Positions 9,969 through 19,751 of a stretch of 64,000 nucleotides of DNA are shown here, one piece after another. A program made the translations under genes and the position numbers. Under the pieces are notes generated by a model. The model ran no database searches and was not told the DNA's origin. It saw only the letters and a program-made list of their open reading frames with translations. Within the stretch, counting starts at the first letter, position 1; every line of letters begins with the position of its first letter. This DNA comes from Vibrio sp. 05-20-BW147 (lineage in GTDB: Bacteria > Pseudomonadota > Gammaproteobacteria > Enterobacterales > Vibrionaceae). Location of the stretch: contig NZ_SZTO01000009.1 of assembly GCF_013369385.1 (NCBI RefSeq), positions 101,778 to 165,777 on the forward strand, read 5' to 3'.

Positions 9969-9984
9969 TGGTTGTTATCTGAAA

Positions 9985-10016
9985 GAAAAGCTACAGCACA
10001 CGCTGTAGCTTTTTTA
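9985..10016 (+). terminator. thr operon terminator
   Basis: Stem AAAAGCTACAGC / GCTGTAGCTTTT with a 4-nt loop and a T-run. It lies between thrC and the convergent argO and may work in both directions. Confidence 0.9.
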
Positions 10017-10046
10017 TCGAGCGAGCCTTTTACCGATTTTTGAGTA

Positions 10047-10667
10047 TCAAAGGTTGAGAGAGCGAGTCAGTAGAATGGCGATGGTAAACATCATCGCAGC
10101 CACCGCAATGTCTATCCCCTTTTTCACTTTAGGCTTTGATAATGTAGGCCCTAGTTTTGCGGCACCCATGGAGAGTGCGTAGAACCAAGTGAATGATGCT
10201 AGCGTTGTTCCAATCGCAAAGGCAATGCGATCGTTCCCTTCGAATTGCCCACCAATGGATCCCAAAATTACCACCGTATCCAAATACAGGTGTGGATTTA
10301 ATACTGTCACAGCCAAAGCACCCAAAATGACGGTTCTGCGTCCGCGGGCAACCACTTCATGATTTTTTTCTGCTTGTTCTGCGGGCTTGAAGGCGCTTTT
10401 TAATGACATTAGTCCGTATACGGTCAGAAATGCAATGCCACCCAGTGTGACAGCGGTAAGCAGCATTTCATTTTGTGAGAGAATGGCACCACCACCGAAA
10501 ATCCCCAATGAAATAAAAATCATATCTAAAACGCTACAGATCGCGGCGGTTGTTAAATGGTGGTTACGTTTGATGCCCTGATTGAGAACGAAGGCATTTT
10601 GTGCCCCAATGGGAATAATCATGGTGGCACCTAAACCAAAGCCTTGTAGTAACACCCAAAAATTCAC
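10047..10667 (-). CDS. argO: Arginine exporter ArgO (LysE family)
   Basis: Inner-membrane exporter of arginine and toxic analogues such as canavanine. The product has about six hydrophobic segments and the LysE-family motif IPIGAQNAFVLNQG near its N-terminus. I chose the GTG at 10667, which has GAGG 6 bp upstream and gives 206 residues beginning (M)NFWVLLQG; the longer in-frame TTG at 10685 lacks support. It is divergent from argP, whose product activates argO in E. coli. Confidence 0.9.
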   Translation of the reverse strand: MNFWVLLQGFGLGATMIIPIGAQNAFVLNQGIKRNHHLTTAAICSVLDMIFISLGIFGGGAILSQNEMLLTAVTLGGIAFLTVYGLMSLKSAFKPAEQAEKNHEVVARGRRTVILGALAVTVLNPHLYLDTVVILGSIGGQFEGNDRIAFAIGTTLASFTWFYALSMGAAKLGPTLSKPKVKKGIDIAVAAMMFTIAILLTRSLNL

Positions 10668-10794
10668 GATAAACCTCGGTAACAATGATCTAATGATAAA
10701 GAGAATGTGAGCAAGGTATCGTTATAATTGGTATAAGTATAATTAATGATTTTAATCCTATATAAGCAAGACTGATTTGTTTGAGGGAAGTGCA

Positions 10795-11691
10795 ATGCGT
10801 GGTTTAGATTACAAATGGATAGAGGCATTAGATGCCGTCGTTGCGCAAGGTGGTTTTGAGCGAGCCGCGGAAGAGTTGTACATCTCTCAATCGGCGGTGT
10901 CGCAGAGAATTAAACAATTAGAGCGATTTTTGGCGCAACCAGTGCTAATACGTGAACAACCACCCAAACCGACACCAGTGGGAAAGAAGTTGTTAGGCTT
11001 GTATCGACGCGTGCGCATCCTTGAGCATGAGCTGATACCAGAGCTCATGAACGATGATGTGACGCGTCCTATTCAACTTGCTTTGGCAACCAATGCCGAT
11101 AGTTTGGCGACTTGGTTGTTACCCGCACTAAAGGAAGTCATGACGCAAAGGCAGGTCGAACTGAATCTGACTATTTATGGGGAATCACGTTCAATCGACA
11201 AGCTAAAAAGTGGTGAAGTAGCAGGTGCGATCAGTTTAGAAGATCAGCCAATTGCTGGTTGTAAGGCTGATTATCTTGGCCGTATGGATTACGTCTGTGT
11301 GGCAAGTCCGGAGTTTTATCAACGTTACTTCTCACAAGGCGTGAATTATCAATCACTGCGTAAAGCACCAGCGGTGTCGTACGATCAATATGATGATCTA
11401 CACAATCGTTTTTTGCACGACCATTTCAACATTTCTCGCGATTCCATCATCAATCATAATGTCGGAAGCTCAGAAGCGTTTGTTCGTTTGGCGCTTTCTG
11501 GTATCGCTTATTGTTTAATTCCTAAATTACAAATTGAGAAAGAACTTGCATCGGGAGTGTTGATGGATATTACGCCAGGCTTTTTACTTTCATATCGAAT
11601 TTATTGGCATCATTGGCAACTTGAGACTGGTGTATTGAAAGAAATTTCTCAAGCGATTGTGAGCTACGCGCAGGCCAACTTACCGCAGTAG
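10795..11691 (+). CDS. argP: LysR-type regulator ArgP (IciA)
   Basis: Transcription factor that senses lysine and arginine and activates argO. The 298-residue protein (E. coli 297) has an N-terminal helix-turn-helix including [20 protein letters not shown] and a C-terminal effector domain with [12 protein letters not shown]. The ATG at 10795 has GAGGGAAG upstream and gives the family length; an in-frame TTG at 10777 would add six residues without support. It is divergent from argO across an AT-rich gap of 127 bp that must hold both promoters and the ArgP operator. Confidence 0.95.
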   Translation: MRGLDYKWIEALDAVVAQGGFERAAEELYISQSAVSQRIKQLERFLAQPVLIREQPPKPTPVGKKLLGLYRRVRILEHELIPELMNDDVTRPIQLALATNADSLATWLLPALKEVMTQRQVELNLTIYGESRSIDKLKSGEVAGAISLEDQPIAGCKADYLGRMDYVCVASPEFYQRYFSQGVNYQSLRKAPAVSYDQYDDLHNRFLHDHFNISRDSIINHNVGSSEAFVRLALSGIAYCLIPKLQIEKELASGVLMDITPGFLLSYRIYWHHWQLETGVLKEISQAIVSYAQANLPQ

Positions 11692-11801
11692 TTACCTTTT
11701 TATGACAGAGTCAAAGTTGTGTAAGAAATGGCCACAAGATATTGGTTAATTCTGCAAACCTTCTATTATCAAAACAGTTTCTCTAGAGAAAGGTCTATTG
11801 C

Positions 11802-12494
11802 ATGAAGTGTTTTCGTACGAGTTTATTGCTTTCAGCTAGTTTAGTGTCGGGTTACGCATTAGCTCAAGCGCCAGATTTTGCCCATCTTTCAACGACTGGC
11901 TATGGTGAGGTCGTGGCTAAGCCTGATATGGCCGTATTTAGCGTGCAAGTGGTTGATTCAACCATGACGGCGGAATCTGCCAAGCAGTCGGTAGATGCAA
12001 CCGTCGATACGTTTTTGGTCGCGCTGGCAAAAGCGGGCGTCGAGAAGCAAAGTATTACCAGCTCTAATCTTTATTTAGCGCCGCAATACCATTACCCGAA
12101 AAACGAGAAGCCTGATTTAGTGGGTTATCGTGCCTCACGCAGCGTGACTGTCAAAGTAGCGAATTTGGCGAACCTTAATGCTTATCTCGATCTTGCTTTA
12201 AATTCAGGGATCAATCAGGTCGACAATATTCAATTGCTGGTTAGTAATGAAGCGGAATATCAGCAACAAGCGCGTCTAGAAGCGATAAAAGATGCGCAGC
12301 AGAAGGCCAGTTTCCTAGCGCAAGGATTTGGTAAATCGCTGGGCGAGGTTTGGCAGATCAACTACAACCAGCCGAATGTTCAGCCTGTGTTGATGCGAAC
12401 GATGATGATGGACGCTAAATCGGAAAGCAACAGCTATCAAGATTCGAGCTTAATCATTCGTGATCAGGTGGATGTGACCTACAAACTCGATTAG
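11802..12494 (+). CDS. SIMPL domain (DUF541) periplasmic protein, YggE-like
   Basis: The 230-residue product has a signal peptide with a probable cut after ALA near residue 21 and one SIMPL domain, beginning STTGYGEVVAKPDMAVFSVQV. E. coli YggE, of the same family, is linked to oxidative stress tolerance, and yggE also neighbours argO/argP there. It probably acts in the periplasm; biochemical function is unknown. A hairpin terminator follows. Confidence 0.88.
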   Translation: MKCFRTSLLLSASLVSGYALAQAPDFAHLSTTGYGEVVAKPDMAVFSVQVVDSTMTAESAKQSVDATVDTFLVALAKAGVEKQSITSSNLYLAPQYHYPKNEKPDLVGYRASRSVTVKVANLANLNAYLDLALNSGINQVDNIQLLVSNEAEYQQQARLEAIKDAQQKASFLAQGFGKSLGEVWQINYNQPNVQPVLMRTMMMDAKSESNSYQDSSLIIRDQVDVTYKLD

Positions 12495-12514
12495 AAAAAA
12501 TGTGAGTCCATAGC

Positions 12515-12540
12515 AAAGGGCAGGATAACCTGCCCTTTAT
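12515..12540. terminator. Bidirectional terminator, yggE-like gene / serA
   Basis: Perfect 10-bp stem AAAGGGCAGG / CCTGCCCTTT with a 4-nt loop between two convergent genes. Confidence 0.85.
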
Positions 12541-12552
12541 TGTCTGTGTGAT

Positions 12553-13782
12553 TTAGTGAAGGATACGAGAGCGGATGGTGCCTTCGATGCCTTTCAATTT
12601 CACTAATGCTTCTTCAGAACGCTCAGTTTCGACGTCAATCACCACGTAACCAATATCAGCGGATGTTTGTAGGTACTGACCAGCAATGTTGATCCCTTCT
12701 TCAGCAAAAATGGTGTTGATTTGCGTCAGAATGCCCGGGCGGTTTTGGTGAATGTGCAGCAAGCGTGAACAGCTGCGATGTTCTGGCAGTGACACTTCAG
12801 GGAAGTTAACGCTAGACAGCGTTGAGCCGTTGTCTGAATACTTCGCTAATTTGCCTGCGACTTCAACACCAATGTTCTCTTGTGCTTCTTGAGTTGACCC
12901 TCCAACGTGTGGAGTAAGAATCACGTTGTCGAATTTTTGCAATGGCGACTCGAAAGGATCTGCGTTGGTTGCAGGTTCTACCGGGAACACATCGATTGCT
13001 GCACCAGCAATATGACCTGATTCGAGTGAATGGCAAAGCGCTTCGATATCCACAACTGTGCCACGTGCCGCGTTAATGAAGATAGATCCTGGCTTCATGC
13101 GCGCAAACTCTTCTGCGCTCATCATGTTTTTTGTGTCTGGAGTCTCAGGTACGTGTAAAGAAATTACGTCACATTTGTTGAGTAGCTCACTCATTGTGTG
13201 CACTTGCGTTGCGTTGCCTAATGACAGTTTGTTTTCAATGTCGTAGAAGTAGACACGCATACCCAAGTTTTCAGCAATAATACCGAGCTGAGTACCGATA
13301 TGGCCGTAACCAATAATACCAAGACGCTTACCACGCGCTTCGTAGGAATTGTCGGCACTCTTTTTCCAAATACCACGATGTGCCAAGGCATTTTTTTCCG
13401 GAATACCACGAAGTAGCAGAAGGATTTGACCCAACACTAGTTCCGCTACGCTACGCGTGTTAGAGAATGGGGCATTAAACACGGGAATACCACGTTTTGC
13501 CGCCGCATTCAGATCCACTTGGTTGGTGCCAATACAGAAGCAGCCAATCGCAACCAGTTTTTGCGCTGCGTTAATGACTTCTTCGGTTAAGTTGGTGCGA
13601 GAGCGAATGCCGATGAAGTGCGCATCTTTAACCGCTTCTAGAAGATCCGCATCCGACAAGGAACCCTTGTGGTACTCGATATTGGTGTAACCTGCCGCTT
13701 GTAGCACTTCTACCGAAGAAGGGTGGAGGCCTTCAAGAAGTAAGATTTTTATTTTCTCTTTTTCCAGTGAAACTTTGGCCAT
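12553..13782 (-). CDS. serA: D-3-phosphoglycerate dehydrogenase
   Basis: Oxidises 3-phosphoglycerate with NAD, the committed step of serine synthesis. The 409-residue protein (E. coli 410) has the Rossmann motif GIIGYGHIGTQLG near residues 155-167, the catalytic region NAARGTVVD and TPHVGGST, and a C-terminal ACT domain starting around residue 335 (HIHQNRPGILTQINTIF) that binds serine for feedback inhibition. It lies downstream of rpiA on the same strand, but a terminator separates them. Confidence 0.97.
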   Translation of the reverse strand: MAKVSLEKEKIKILLLEGLHPSSVEVLQAAGYTNIEYHKGSLSDADLLEAVKDAHFIGIRSRTNLTEEVINAAQKLVAIGCFCIGTNQVDLNAAAKRGIPVFNAPFSNTRSVAELVLGQILLLLRGIPEKNALAHRGIWKKSADNSYEARGKRLGIIGYGHIGTQLGIIAENLGMRVYFYDIENKLSLGNATQVHTMSELLNKCDVISLHVPETPDTKNMMSAEEFARMKPGSIFINAARGTVVDIEALCHSLESGHIAGAAIDVFPVEPATNADPFESPLQKFDNVILTPHVGGSTQEAQENIGVEVAGKLAKYSDNGSTLSSVNFPEVSLPEHRSCSRLLHIHQNRPGILTQINTIFAEEGINIAGQYLQTSADIGYVVIDVETERSEEALVKLKGIEGTIRSRILH

Positions 13783-13977
13783 TGTTTTCGTCCTTAAAAT
13801 GGAAAGGTGGGCTAATTTGGCGCACGTTAAACAAAATCGTTAAGAGCAGTGAAATTAACAGTTTTGGCGGAGGACAAACGTTTCCTTGTGCGTCTTCTGC
13901 TCAATAAAGTAACAAAAAATTTTTGTTTTGGGTAAGAAAATTACGGAATAAGAGATAATTTTCTTCAAGAAAGTCAT

Positions 13978-14003
13978 AAAAAACGGCGCCCTTGGGCGCC
14001 GTC
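13978..14003 (-). terminator. rpiA terminator
   Basis: A GC-rich 9-bp stem (ACGGCGCCC 13983-13991, GGGCGCCGT 13994-14002) with a T-run on the minus strand. The remaining 175 bp up to serA must contain the serA promoter; I see no clear operator. Confidence 0.85.
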
Positions 14004-14041
14004 TGTAATCAAATAACGGAAAATAGCGCAAAACCAGCTAT

Positions 14042-14698
14042 TTATTCCTCAATTTTGGCACCTTCTGGAGTGCCGGTGATGACCACGTCAGCACCGCGAT
14101 GAGCAAAAAGACCGACAGTCACTACGCCTGGAATAGCGTTGATCTGATCTTCCAGCTGTTTTGGATTGGTGATCTTCATACCGTAAACATCAAGGATGAC
14201 GTTACCGTTGTCAGTAATCACCCCTTCGCGGTAACAAGGATCACCACCAAGTTTAACCAATTGACGCGCAACGTATGAGCGAGCCATTGGGATGACTTCA
14301 ACAGGAAGAGGGAAAGTCCCAAGAACATCGACAGCCTTTGTGCCATCGACGATACAGATAAACTTGTCCGCAATCGCCGCAACGATTTTCTCGCGAGTGA
14401 GCGCCGCGCCACCGCCTTTGATCATTTCACGATCTGCGTTGATTTCGTCCGCGCCATCAACGTAAATGTCTAAAGATGCGACTTCATTGCAGTCGAAAAT
14501 TTTAATGCCTAGTGCTTCAAGTTTTTCTGTTGATGCAACAGAACTGGATACCGCACCTTTGATCTCTTCACTCATGGTTCCAAGAGCATCGATGAAGTGA
14601 TTAACCGTTGAGCCCGTTCCTACGCCAACAATGCTGCCTTTTTCCACATACTTGAGCGCTGCCCAACCAGCGGCTTTTTTCATTTCATCTTGAGTCAT
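14042..14698 (-). CDS. rpiA: Ribose-5-phosphate isomerase A
   Basis: Interconverts ribose 5-phosphate and ribulose 5-phosphate in the pentose phosphate pathway. The product has the family motifs [18 protein letters not shown] and [13 protein letters not shown] chose the ATG at 14698, giving 218 residues beginning [15 protein letters not shown] as in E. coli; AGGAG lies 6 bp upstream, whereas it abuts the other ATG at 14704. It neighbours serA as in E. coli. Confidence 0.96.
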   Translation of the reverse strand: MTQDEMKKAAGWAALKYVEKGSIVGVGTGSTVNHFIDALGTMSEEIKGAVSSSVASTEKLEALGIKIFDCNEVASLDIYVDGADEINADREMIKGGGAALTREKIVAAIADKFICIVDGTKAVDVLGTFPLPVEVIPMARSYVARQLVKLGGDPCYREGVITDNGNVILDVYGMKITNPKQLEDQINAIPGVVTVGLFAHRGADVVITGTPEGAKIEE

Positions 14699-14750
14699 GC
14701 TCATCTCCTGAATTGATGAAGGATAGTTTGTGCCGCGCGATTATAACGAG

Positions 14751-15350
14751 TTAGTTTGTGTTTTCCCATTGCCAGATTTGGCTTGGGGTCACGATCTTAG
14801 GCAAAGGAATATCCCAAACTTCGCAAGGTAGCTGCTCAACATGCTGGCAATCATGGGCGATACCGATAGGCTTGGCTCCTAAGCCAGTGCGAAACCAACG
14901 CTCTAAGGTGCGGTCATAGTAGCCGCCGCCCATACCGAGCCTTTGCCCTGTGCTGTCAAAGGCGACCAGTGGCGTACAAATTAAATCAAGCTCTGCGAGT
15001 GGGATGATATGACGTTTATCAAGCTTGGGCTCAAGGATACCGTAGCGGTTGTAGATCAAATCGGTGTGGCGATGGTAGTGCAGAAAAAGAAGCTGCCCTT
15101 TGGAAAAAGGATGGATGACTGGGAGATACACTTGCTTACCCAGCTCCCAAAGCCATTCAATCAACGGTTTGGTATCGAGCTCTCCGTCAGCAGAAAGATA
15201 GAGGGCGATGTGTTGCGCGTCAGTGAGTTCATCGAGCTGGGCAAAGTGAGCTGTCAAATCCAGTGCAGCTTGATATTGAGTATCACTGCATAATTGATTG
15301 CGTCTTTGGCGGATAAGTGTGCGGATGTCTTGCCGGGAAAGGTTTTGCAT
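14751..15350 (-). CDS. fau: 5-formyltetrahydrofolate cyclo-ligase
   Basis: Converts 5-formyl-THF to 5,10-methenyl-THF using ATP, returning stored folate to the active pool. The 199-residue protein has a basic N-terminus with RRNQL and the family motif GMGGGYYDRTLE. It begins a few bases after the 3' end of 6S RNA on the same strand, as in E. coli, where fau (ygfA) is read through from the 6S gene. Confidence 0.95.
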   Translation of the reverse strand: MQNLSRQDIRTLIRQRRNQLCSDTQYQAALDLTAHFAQLDELTDAQHIALYLSADGELDTKPLIEWLWELGKQVYLPVIHPFSKGQLLFLHYHRHTDLIYNRYGILEPKLDKRHIIPLAELDLICTPLVAFDSTGQRLGMGGGYYDRTLERWFRTGLGAKPIGIAHDCQHVEQLPCEVWDIPLPKIVTPSQIWQWENTN

Positions 15351-15354
15351 AGAG

Positions 15355-15538
15355 GATACCCCAGAGTGCCGTTGCGGATTTTGGCCCTTGAACCAGCTGG
15401 TTCAAGGCGGATCGGCAATGATTACCGTAGGCTTCTCGGTACGGGCCAAGCTTGCTCAATAGCGATCAAGTACCAACCCTTTGGTGTTGCTTATCGGCTC
15501 AGGGACGTCAATCCCGCGGACAAACACTCCAGGGTAAA
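15355..15538 (-). ncRNA. ssrS: 6S RNA
   Basis: Global regulator that binds sigma-70 RNA polymerase holoenzyme in stationary phase. On the minus strand the sequence carries the conserved blocks CCCTGAGCCGATA, CCGAGAAGCCT and the hairpin CCTTGAACC/GGTTCAAGG known from E. coli 6S. The ends pair: ACCCTGGAGTG (plus-strand 15535-15525) with CACTCTGGGGT (15368-15358), with two G-U pairs. Length about 184 nt, as in E. coli. The zapA-ssrS-fau order is the conserved gammaproteobacterial one. Exact ends are estimated. Confidence 0.93.
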
Positions 15539-15543
15539 ATTCT

Positions 15544-15855
15544 TTACTGCGGCGATCCATGCGCGACTTTTGTTAACGCTTGGTCTAGCGACGTGGTTAG
15601 CTGCTCCATGCGCTCAACCATCAGTTGTTGTTGCTCATTACTTTGGCTACTTTTGCTATTTAGCTCGTAGCAAATGTTCAAGGCAGCAAAGGTGAGTAAC
15701 TGAATTTCATTAGTAATTTTAGTTCGCTCACTCATCTCTTTCAAACGGGAGTCAAGATCTTTTGCTGCGGCAACCAATGCATCTTCCTGTCCTGAAGGAC
15801 AGTTAACACGGGTGATTTTGCCAAGAATTTCAACGTCTACCGCTTGGTTGCTCAT
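15544..15855 (-). CDS. zapA: Cell division protein ZapA
   Basis: A 103-residue FtsZ-ring stabilising protein. The N-terminal domain begins VDVEILGKITRVNCPSGQEDAL, and a C-terminal coiled-coil helix runs from about residue 60, rich in Gln and Glu. It lies just upstream of 6S RNA on the same strand and diverges from the ygfB-family gene. Length and order match E. coli. Confidence 0.93.
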   Translation of the reverse strand: MSNQAVDVEILGKITRVNCPSGQEDALVAAAKDLDSRLKEMSERTKITNEIQLLTFAALNICYELNSKSSQSNEQQQLMVERMEQLTTSLDQALTKVAHGSPQ

Positions 15856-16101
15856 GATGGATTAACTCTATAACGCGCGAACTGAGATGCTGTACTCAAC
15901 AACGACTGAGGAACAAACTATAGGTAAAGCGCTATCAAGATTCAAGCATTTCACAACGTCTTGAGATAAATGTGACAACAAGAAGTCAGTTATTGGACAA
16001 TTTGCTCATTTGCTATGCAGAAAACGCGTTTATCATCGTTTTCGCTCAAGGCGCTAAATGGTAGGATTACTCCCCACAGATGATCACTATGAAGAAAGAC
16101 A

Positions 16102-16677
16102 ATGAGTAAAAATCAACTTCCAAGCTACCAAGTCGTTGCTGATGAAATGAAAATGGCCACTCTGGCGGTAACTCCAGCGGAGCTGCATGGATTACTTGCA
16201 GGCATGATCAGTGGTGGTTTGTCACAGCAAGATCAAAGTTGGCAGCCAATGTTGTTTGATTATACCAATGATGGCATGGGTTGGCCGAGTGCGGCGTTGG
16301 AACAGGCGCAAGCGTTGTTTAACGTGACTTCAGCTCAGTTAACTAGTGATGAAATGGTGTTAAACCTGTTGTTGCCAAACGCAGAAGGTGAAGATGCCAT
16401 TTTTGCGCTGGCAGATGCCCTTTCTGATTGGGTTAATCATTATATTTCTGGTTTGGGCTTAGCGGGAGCTGCACTCAACAAGGCGTCAGAAGAGGCGAAA
16501 GAAGCACTGGCGGATCTCGAAGAGATGGCTCGTCTCGGTGTTGATGAAGACGACGATTTGCAAGAGCAAGCAGAGCTGCTGGAACACGTTATTGAGCATG
16601 TTAAAGCATGTGCGTTGCTGATCCATGCGGAGTTTGGCGCCAAAACGTCTTCCTCTGAAACCCCGACCATTCATTAA
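16102..16677 (+). CDS. ygfB: UPF0149 family protein YgfB
   Basis: The 191-residue acidic protein matches the YgfB/UPF0149 family, seen in the [16 protein letters not shown] segment and a C-terminal [20 protein letters not shown] helix. It is probably cytosolic and of uncertain function. It precedes ubiH by 14 bp and is likely in the same operon. In E. coli pepP lies between ygfB and ubiH; here it does not. Confidence 0.92.
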   Translation: MSKNQLPSYQVVADEMKMATLAVTPAELHGLLAGMISGGLSQQDQSWQPMLFDYTNDGMGWPSAALEQAQALFNVTSAQLTSDEMVLNLLLPNAEGEDAIFALADALSDWVNHYISGLGLAGAALNKASEEAKEALADLEEMARLGVDEDDDLQEQAELLEHVIEHVKACALLIHAEFGAKTSSSETPTIH

Positions 16678-16691
16678 TCTGAGGGGCGGAA

Positions 16692-17867
16692 ATGACGCAA
16701 TATGATGTTGTAATTGCTGGCGGAGCAATGGCTGGGGCGACGCTTGCTTTGGCACTTTCGCACCTGACGGATAATAAATTGAACGTCGCGGTTGTCGAAC
16801 CTTATCAGGTTGATACCAGTCACCCGGGGTTCGATTCTCGCTCAATAGCACTCTCATATGGCACCGTTGATATTTTGCGTCGTTTCCAACTCTGGTCATC
16901 GATAGCGCCTTGTGCCACGCCGATTACGGATATTCACGTTTCCGATCGCTCTCATCTGGCAATGACCGATATTTCCGCACAACAAGTTGGCGTTGACGCA
17001 CTGGGTTATGTGGTGGAGCTGGCAGATGTTGGGAGTATCTATCAGTCGTTATTGCAGCGTTGTGACTCCATTTCCCTCTACACCCCTGTCGCAGTGGAAC
17101 GCGTGGAGCGATTCACGGATAGCGTTGCGGTGCATTTGAATAATGGAGAAACGCTGCAGGCAAAACTGCTGGTGGCCGCTGATGGGGCAGTCTCCAACTG
17201 TTGCCAGCAACTGGGCATGCCCCTTGCGCAGCATGATTTTGCACAAACCGCTGTCATTGCTAATGTCGTGACAGAACAGGCGCATCGTGGGCGTGCGTTT
17301 GAACGCTTTACTGAGCATGGTCCAGTCGCGTTGCTGCCGATGTCTGACAATCGCATGTCTTTGGTGTGGTGTCTGCCTCCGGATTTAGCTGAGCAGGTGA
17401 TGTTGTTATCTGAAGAGCAATTTTTGGCACGTTTGCAGCAAGAGTTTGGTTGGCGGTTAGGTCAAATGCAAAAAGTGGGCATGAGGGCGAGTTATCCGCT
17501 GATATTACGTCATCGAGAACAGAACATCTCTCATCGCTTTGCTGTGGTAGGTAACGCGGCGCAAACCTTACATCCGATTGCAGGACAAGGGTTTAATCTT
17601 GGCATTCGCGATGTGGCCTCACTGGCAGAAGAGATCACCAAGCAGCTTGATGATGTTGGGGCGTATTCTTCTCTGATGCGCTTTAAGCAGCGCCGTTGTG
17701 GTGACCGACAAAACACTATTTGGATGACGACCAGTTTGGTACACCTTTTCTCTAATGATTACCTTGCACTCAGAGTGGCTCGCAACCTCGGGCTAGTGAT
17801 GATGGATAATCTTTCTGGGCTGAAACAGCCACTATTACGCCAGACATTAGGTCTGGTGAGCCGATAG
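16692..17867 (+). CDS. ubiH: 2-octaprenyl-6-methoxyphenol hydroxylase
   Basis: FAD-dependent monooxygenase of ubiquinone synthesis, responsible for C1 hydroxylation. The 391-residue protein has the dinucleotide motif VVIAGGAMAGATLAL at the N-terminus and the FAD motif GNAAQTLHPIAGQGFNLG near residue 285. It is 13 bp from ubiI, a paralogue, and follows ygfB closely. UbiH and UbiI are told apart by neighbour order and the GGAMAG variant; the call is confident but not proven here. Confidence 0.93.
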   Translation: MTQYDVVIAGGAMAGATLALALSHLTDNKLNVAVVEPYQVDTSHPGFDSRSIALSYGTVDILRRFQLWSSIAPCATPITDIHVSDRSHLAMTDISAQQVGVDALGYVVELADVGSIYQSLLQRCDSISLYTPVAVERVERFTDSVAVHLNNGETLQAKLLVAADGAVSNCCQQLGMPLAQHDFAQTAVIANVVTEQAHRGRAFERFTEHGPVALLPMSDNRMSLVWCLPPDLAEQVMLLSEEQFLARLQQEFGWRLGQMQKVGMRASYPLILRHREQNISHRFAVVGNAAQTLHPIAGQGFNLGIRDVASLAEEITKQLDDVGAYSSLMRFKQRRCGDRQNTIWMTTSLVHLFSNDYLALRVARNLGLVMMDNLSGLKQPLLRQTLGLVSR

Positions 17868-17880
17868 CGAGTAAAACAAA

Positions 17881-19113
17881 ATGATACAAAGTGTGGATGT
17901 GGCGATCGTTGGCGGTGGCATGGTGGGACTGGCGCTGGCCGCGGCATTTAAAGACAGCGATTTGCGTGTAGCAGTGATTGAAGGGCAGGCTCCAAATCTG
18001 CAAATGAATGAACTGCCGGATGTGAGAGTTTCCGCGCTCAGTCGTTCCAGCGAACATATCTTAAAAAATCTGGGTGCTTGGCAATCCATTGTGGAAAAAC
18101 GAGCCTCTCCTTATGTGGCGATGGAAGTGTGGGATCAAGACAGTTTTGGCCACATTGACTTTAGTGCGGATGCGATGGCACAGCCGGATCTTGGCCATAT
18201 TGTTGAAAATCGTGTCATTCAACTGGCACTTTTGGAGCAGGTTAACAAGCTGGATAATGTGATGGTGCTGATGCCTTGTCAGTGTCAATCGATGAGTGTA
18301 GGAGAGAGCGAAGTGTGGTTGTCGCTCGACAATGGTCAGGCGCTCACGGCCAAATTGGTGGTTGGTGCAGATGGCGCCAATTCTTGGGTTCGACGTCAGC
18401 AGGATATCCCGCTAACTCATTGGGATTATGGCCATTCTGCGATCGTAGCCAATGTTCGCACCGTCGAGCCACATTGCTCAGTTGCACGTCAAATTTTTAC
18501 TCCTCAAGGACCTTTGGCCTTTCTGCCAATGTCTGAAGAGAACATGACCTCGATTGTGTGGTCGACTGAATCACTGCGCGCAACGAGTTTGATGGCGATG
18601 TCAGACAGTGAGTTCAATAAGGCGCTGAGTGCCGAATTTGATATGCGTTTGGGACTGTGCGAAGTGGTTGGGGAGCGTTTTAGCGTACCACTGAAAATGC
18701 GTTTTGCTCGAGATTTTGTCAAAGAGCGTGTCGCCCTGATTGGTGACGCTGCACACACAATCCATCCTTTGGCGGGGCAAGGCGTGAATTTGGGCTTGCT
18801 CGACGCTGCCAGTCTGGCGCAAGAGATCCTCGCGCTTTGGCAACGAGGTGAAGACATTGGCGCCAAGCGCAACCTGCGTCGTTTTGAGCGTTGGCGTAAA
18901 GCGGAAGCGGCGCAAATGATTGCCGCGATGCAGGGTTTTCGAGAGTTGTTTTCCGGCTCTAATCCATTGAAAAAGTTCTTACGTGGCGTTGGTTTGACAA
19001 TGGCAGGGCACCTTCCGGGCGCTAAAGATCAAATCATGAGACGTGCGTTGGGATTGGATGGCGAGCTTCCTGAGTTGGCGAAACGTCGTCAACCAGAGCT
19101 GAGTCGCTCATAG
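17881..19113 (+). CDS. ubiI: 2-octaprenylphenol hydroxylase UbiI (VisC)
   Basis: FAD-dependent monooxygenase responsible for C5 hydroxylation in aerobic ubiquinone synthesis. The 410-residue protein carries AIVGGGMVGLALAAAF at its N-terminus and LIGDAAHTIHPLAGQGVNLG near residue 285. It is last in the ygfB-ubiH-ubiI operon and is followed by a strong terminator shared with convergent ytfK. Confidence 0.94.
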   Translation: MIQSVDVAIVGGGMVGLALAAAFKDSDLRVAVIEGQAPNLQMNELPDVRVSALSRSSEHILKNLGAWQSIVEKRASPYVAMEVWDQDSFGHIDFSADAMAQPDLGHIVENRVIQLALLEQVNKLDNVMVLMPCQCQSMSVGESEVWLSLDNGQALTAKLVVGADGANSWVRRQQDIPLTHWDYGHSAIVANVRTVEPHCSVARQIFTPQGPLAFLPMSEENMTSIVWSTESLRATSLMAMSDSEFNKALSAEFDMRLGLCEVVGERFSVPLKMRFARDFVKERVALIGDAAHTIHPLAGQGVNLGLLDAASLAQEILALWQRGEDIGAKRNLRRFERWRKAEAAQMIAAMQGFRELFSGSNPLKKFLRGVGLTMAGHLPGAKDQIMRRALGLDGELPELAKRRQPELSRS

Positions 19114-19120
19114 TGAGAAT

Positions 19121-19156
19121 AAAAAGAAAGGGCTGAAAATTAGCCCTTTCTTTTTT
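19121..19156. terminator. Bidirectional terminator, ubiI / ytfK
   Basis: Perfect 14-bp stem AAAAAGAAAGGGCT / AGCCCTTTCTTTTT with a 7-nt loop, A-rich on the left and T-rich on the right. Confidence 0.9.
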
Positions 19157-19193
19157 GAATTCAGTTGGTTATCTTGTTTTATCGACAAGACAA

Positions 19194-19400
19194 TTAAGCG
19201 TAGGCACAGCGCAGCTTCATGATCTCCTGATTGACTTCTTTCACGGTTTGAAAATGCTTTTGCTCAGCTTTTGCTGGCAGGATCAATTTACCATTATCAA
19301 ACTCAAATTTTCCTACGCCGTAAATGTAAATTCTTCCCTTAAATAGTCGACTCACGTGTTTAGCAATCATACCTGGTGTATAGCGCTTAAACAGTCTCAT
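19194..19400 (-). CDS. ytfK: DUF1107 protein YtfK
   Basis: The 68-residue protein aligns end to end with E. coli YtfK (also 68): RYTPGMIAKHV against RYNPLQVAKYV, LFKGRIYI against LFRGRLYI, GKFEFDNGK against GAFEFDKGK, and EVNQEIMKL against EVNRQVMRL. E. coli YtfK promotes (p)ppGpp accumulation through SpoT under phosphate and fatty-acid limitation. AAGGA lies 8 bp before the ATG. The gene stands alone on this strand, and relA is elsewhere in this window. Upstream lies a structured element on the same strand (19752-19908). Confidence 0.92.
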   Translation of the reverse strand: MRLFKRYTPGMIAKHVSRLFKGRIYIYGVGKFEFDNGKLILPAKAEQKHFQTVKEVNQEIMKLRCAYA

Positions 19401-19750
19401 ACTTACTTTCCTTTTTTCTCAATCAGCTCCGCTAGTCTAACAGTTACTGTGACTTAAATGTGTGACATCTCTGGATTAAAATAGAGCTAAGTCTTTCGTG
19501 TTTAGATAATTGTGCTGAGCTAGACAAATTTCCCCATAATTGTCCTCAATTTAGTGAGGTTAAGCTCAAAATGGTCATGCAAACGGAACCTTAACGTTAT
19601 CTGTCTCTTTTCGAATCATGGTCACTCATGTTTTACGTGACGCATTAAGCAATAGTTTTGTTACAAGAATAAGAATAGTTGGTAATTATTTGTTACGCAC
19701 TATGAGGTGGCTATTTATGGGGAAAAGATTCACTCGAATAGGTTGGAGCC
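19401..19750. other. 350-bp gap upstream of ytfK with no gene
   Basis: AT-rich sequence that should contain the ytfK promoter and leader. I see no convincing ORF on either strand and no clear operator. Confidence 0.6.
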
Positions 19751-19751
19751 T

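Noticed and set aside
15294..15695. Plus-strand ORFs opposite fau, 6S RNA and zapA
   Set aside because: They lie antisense to well-supported genes, with no ribosome site and no recognisable domain.
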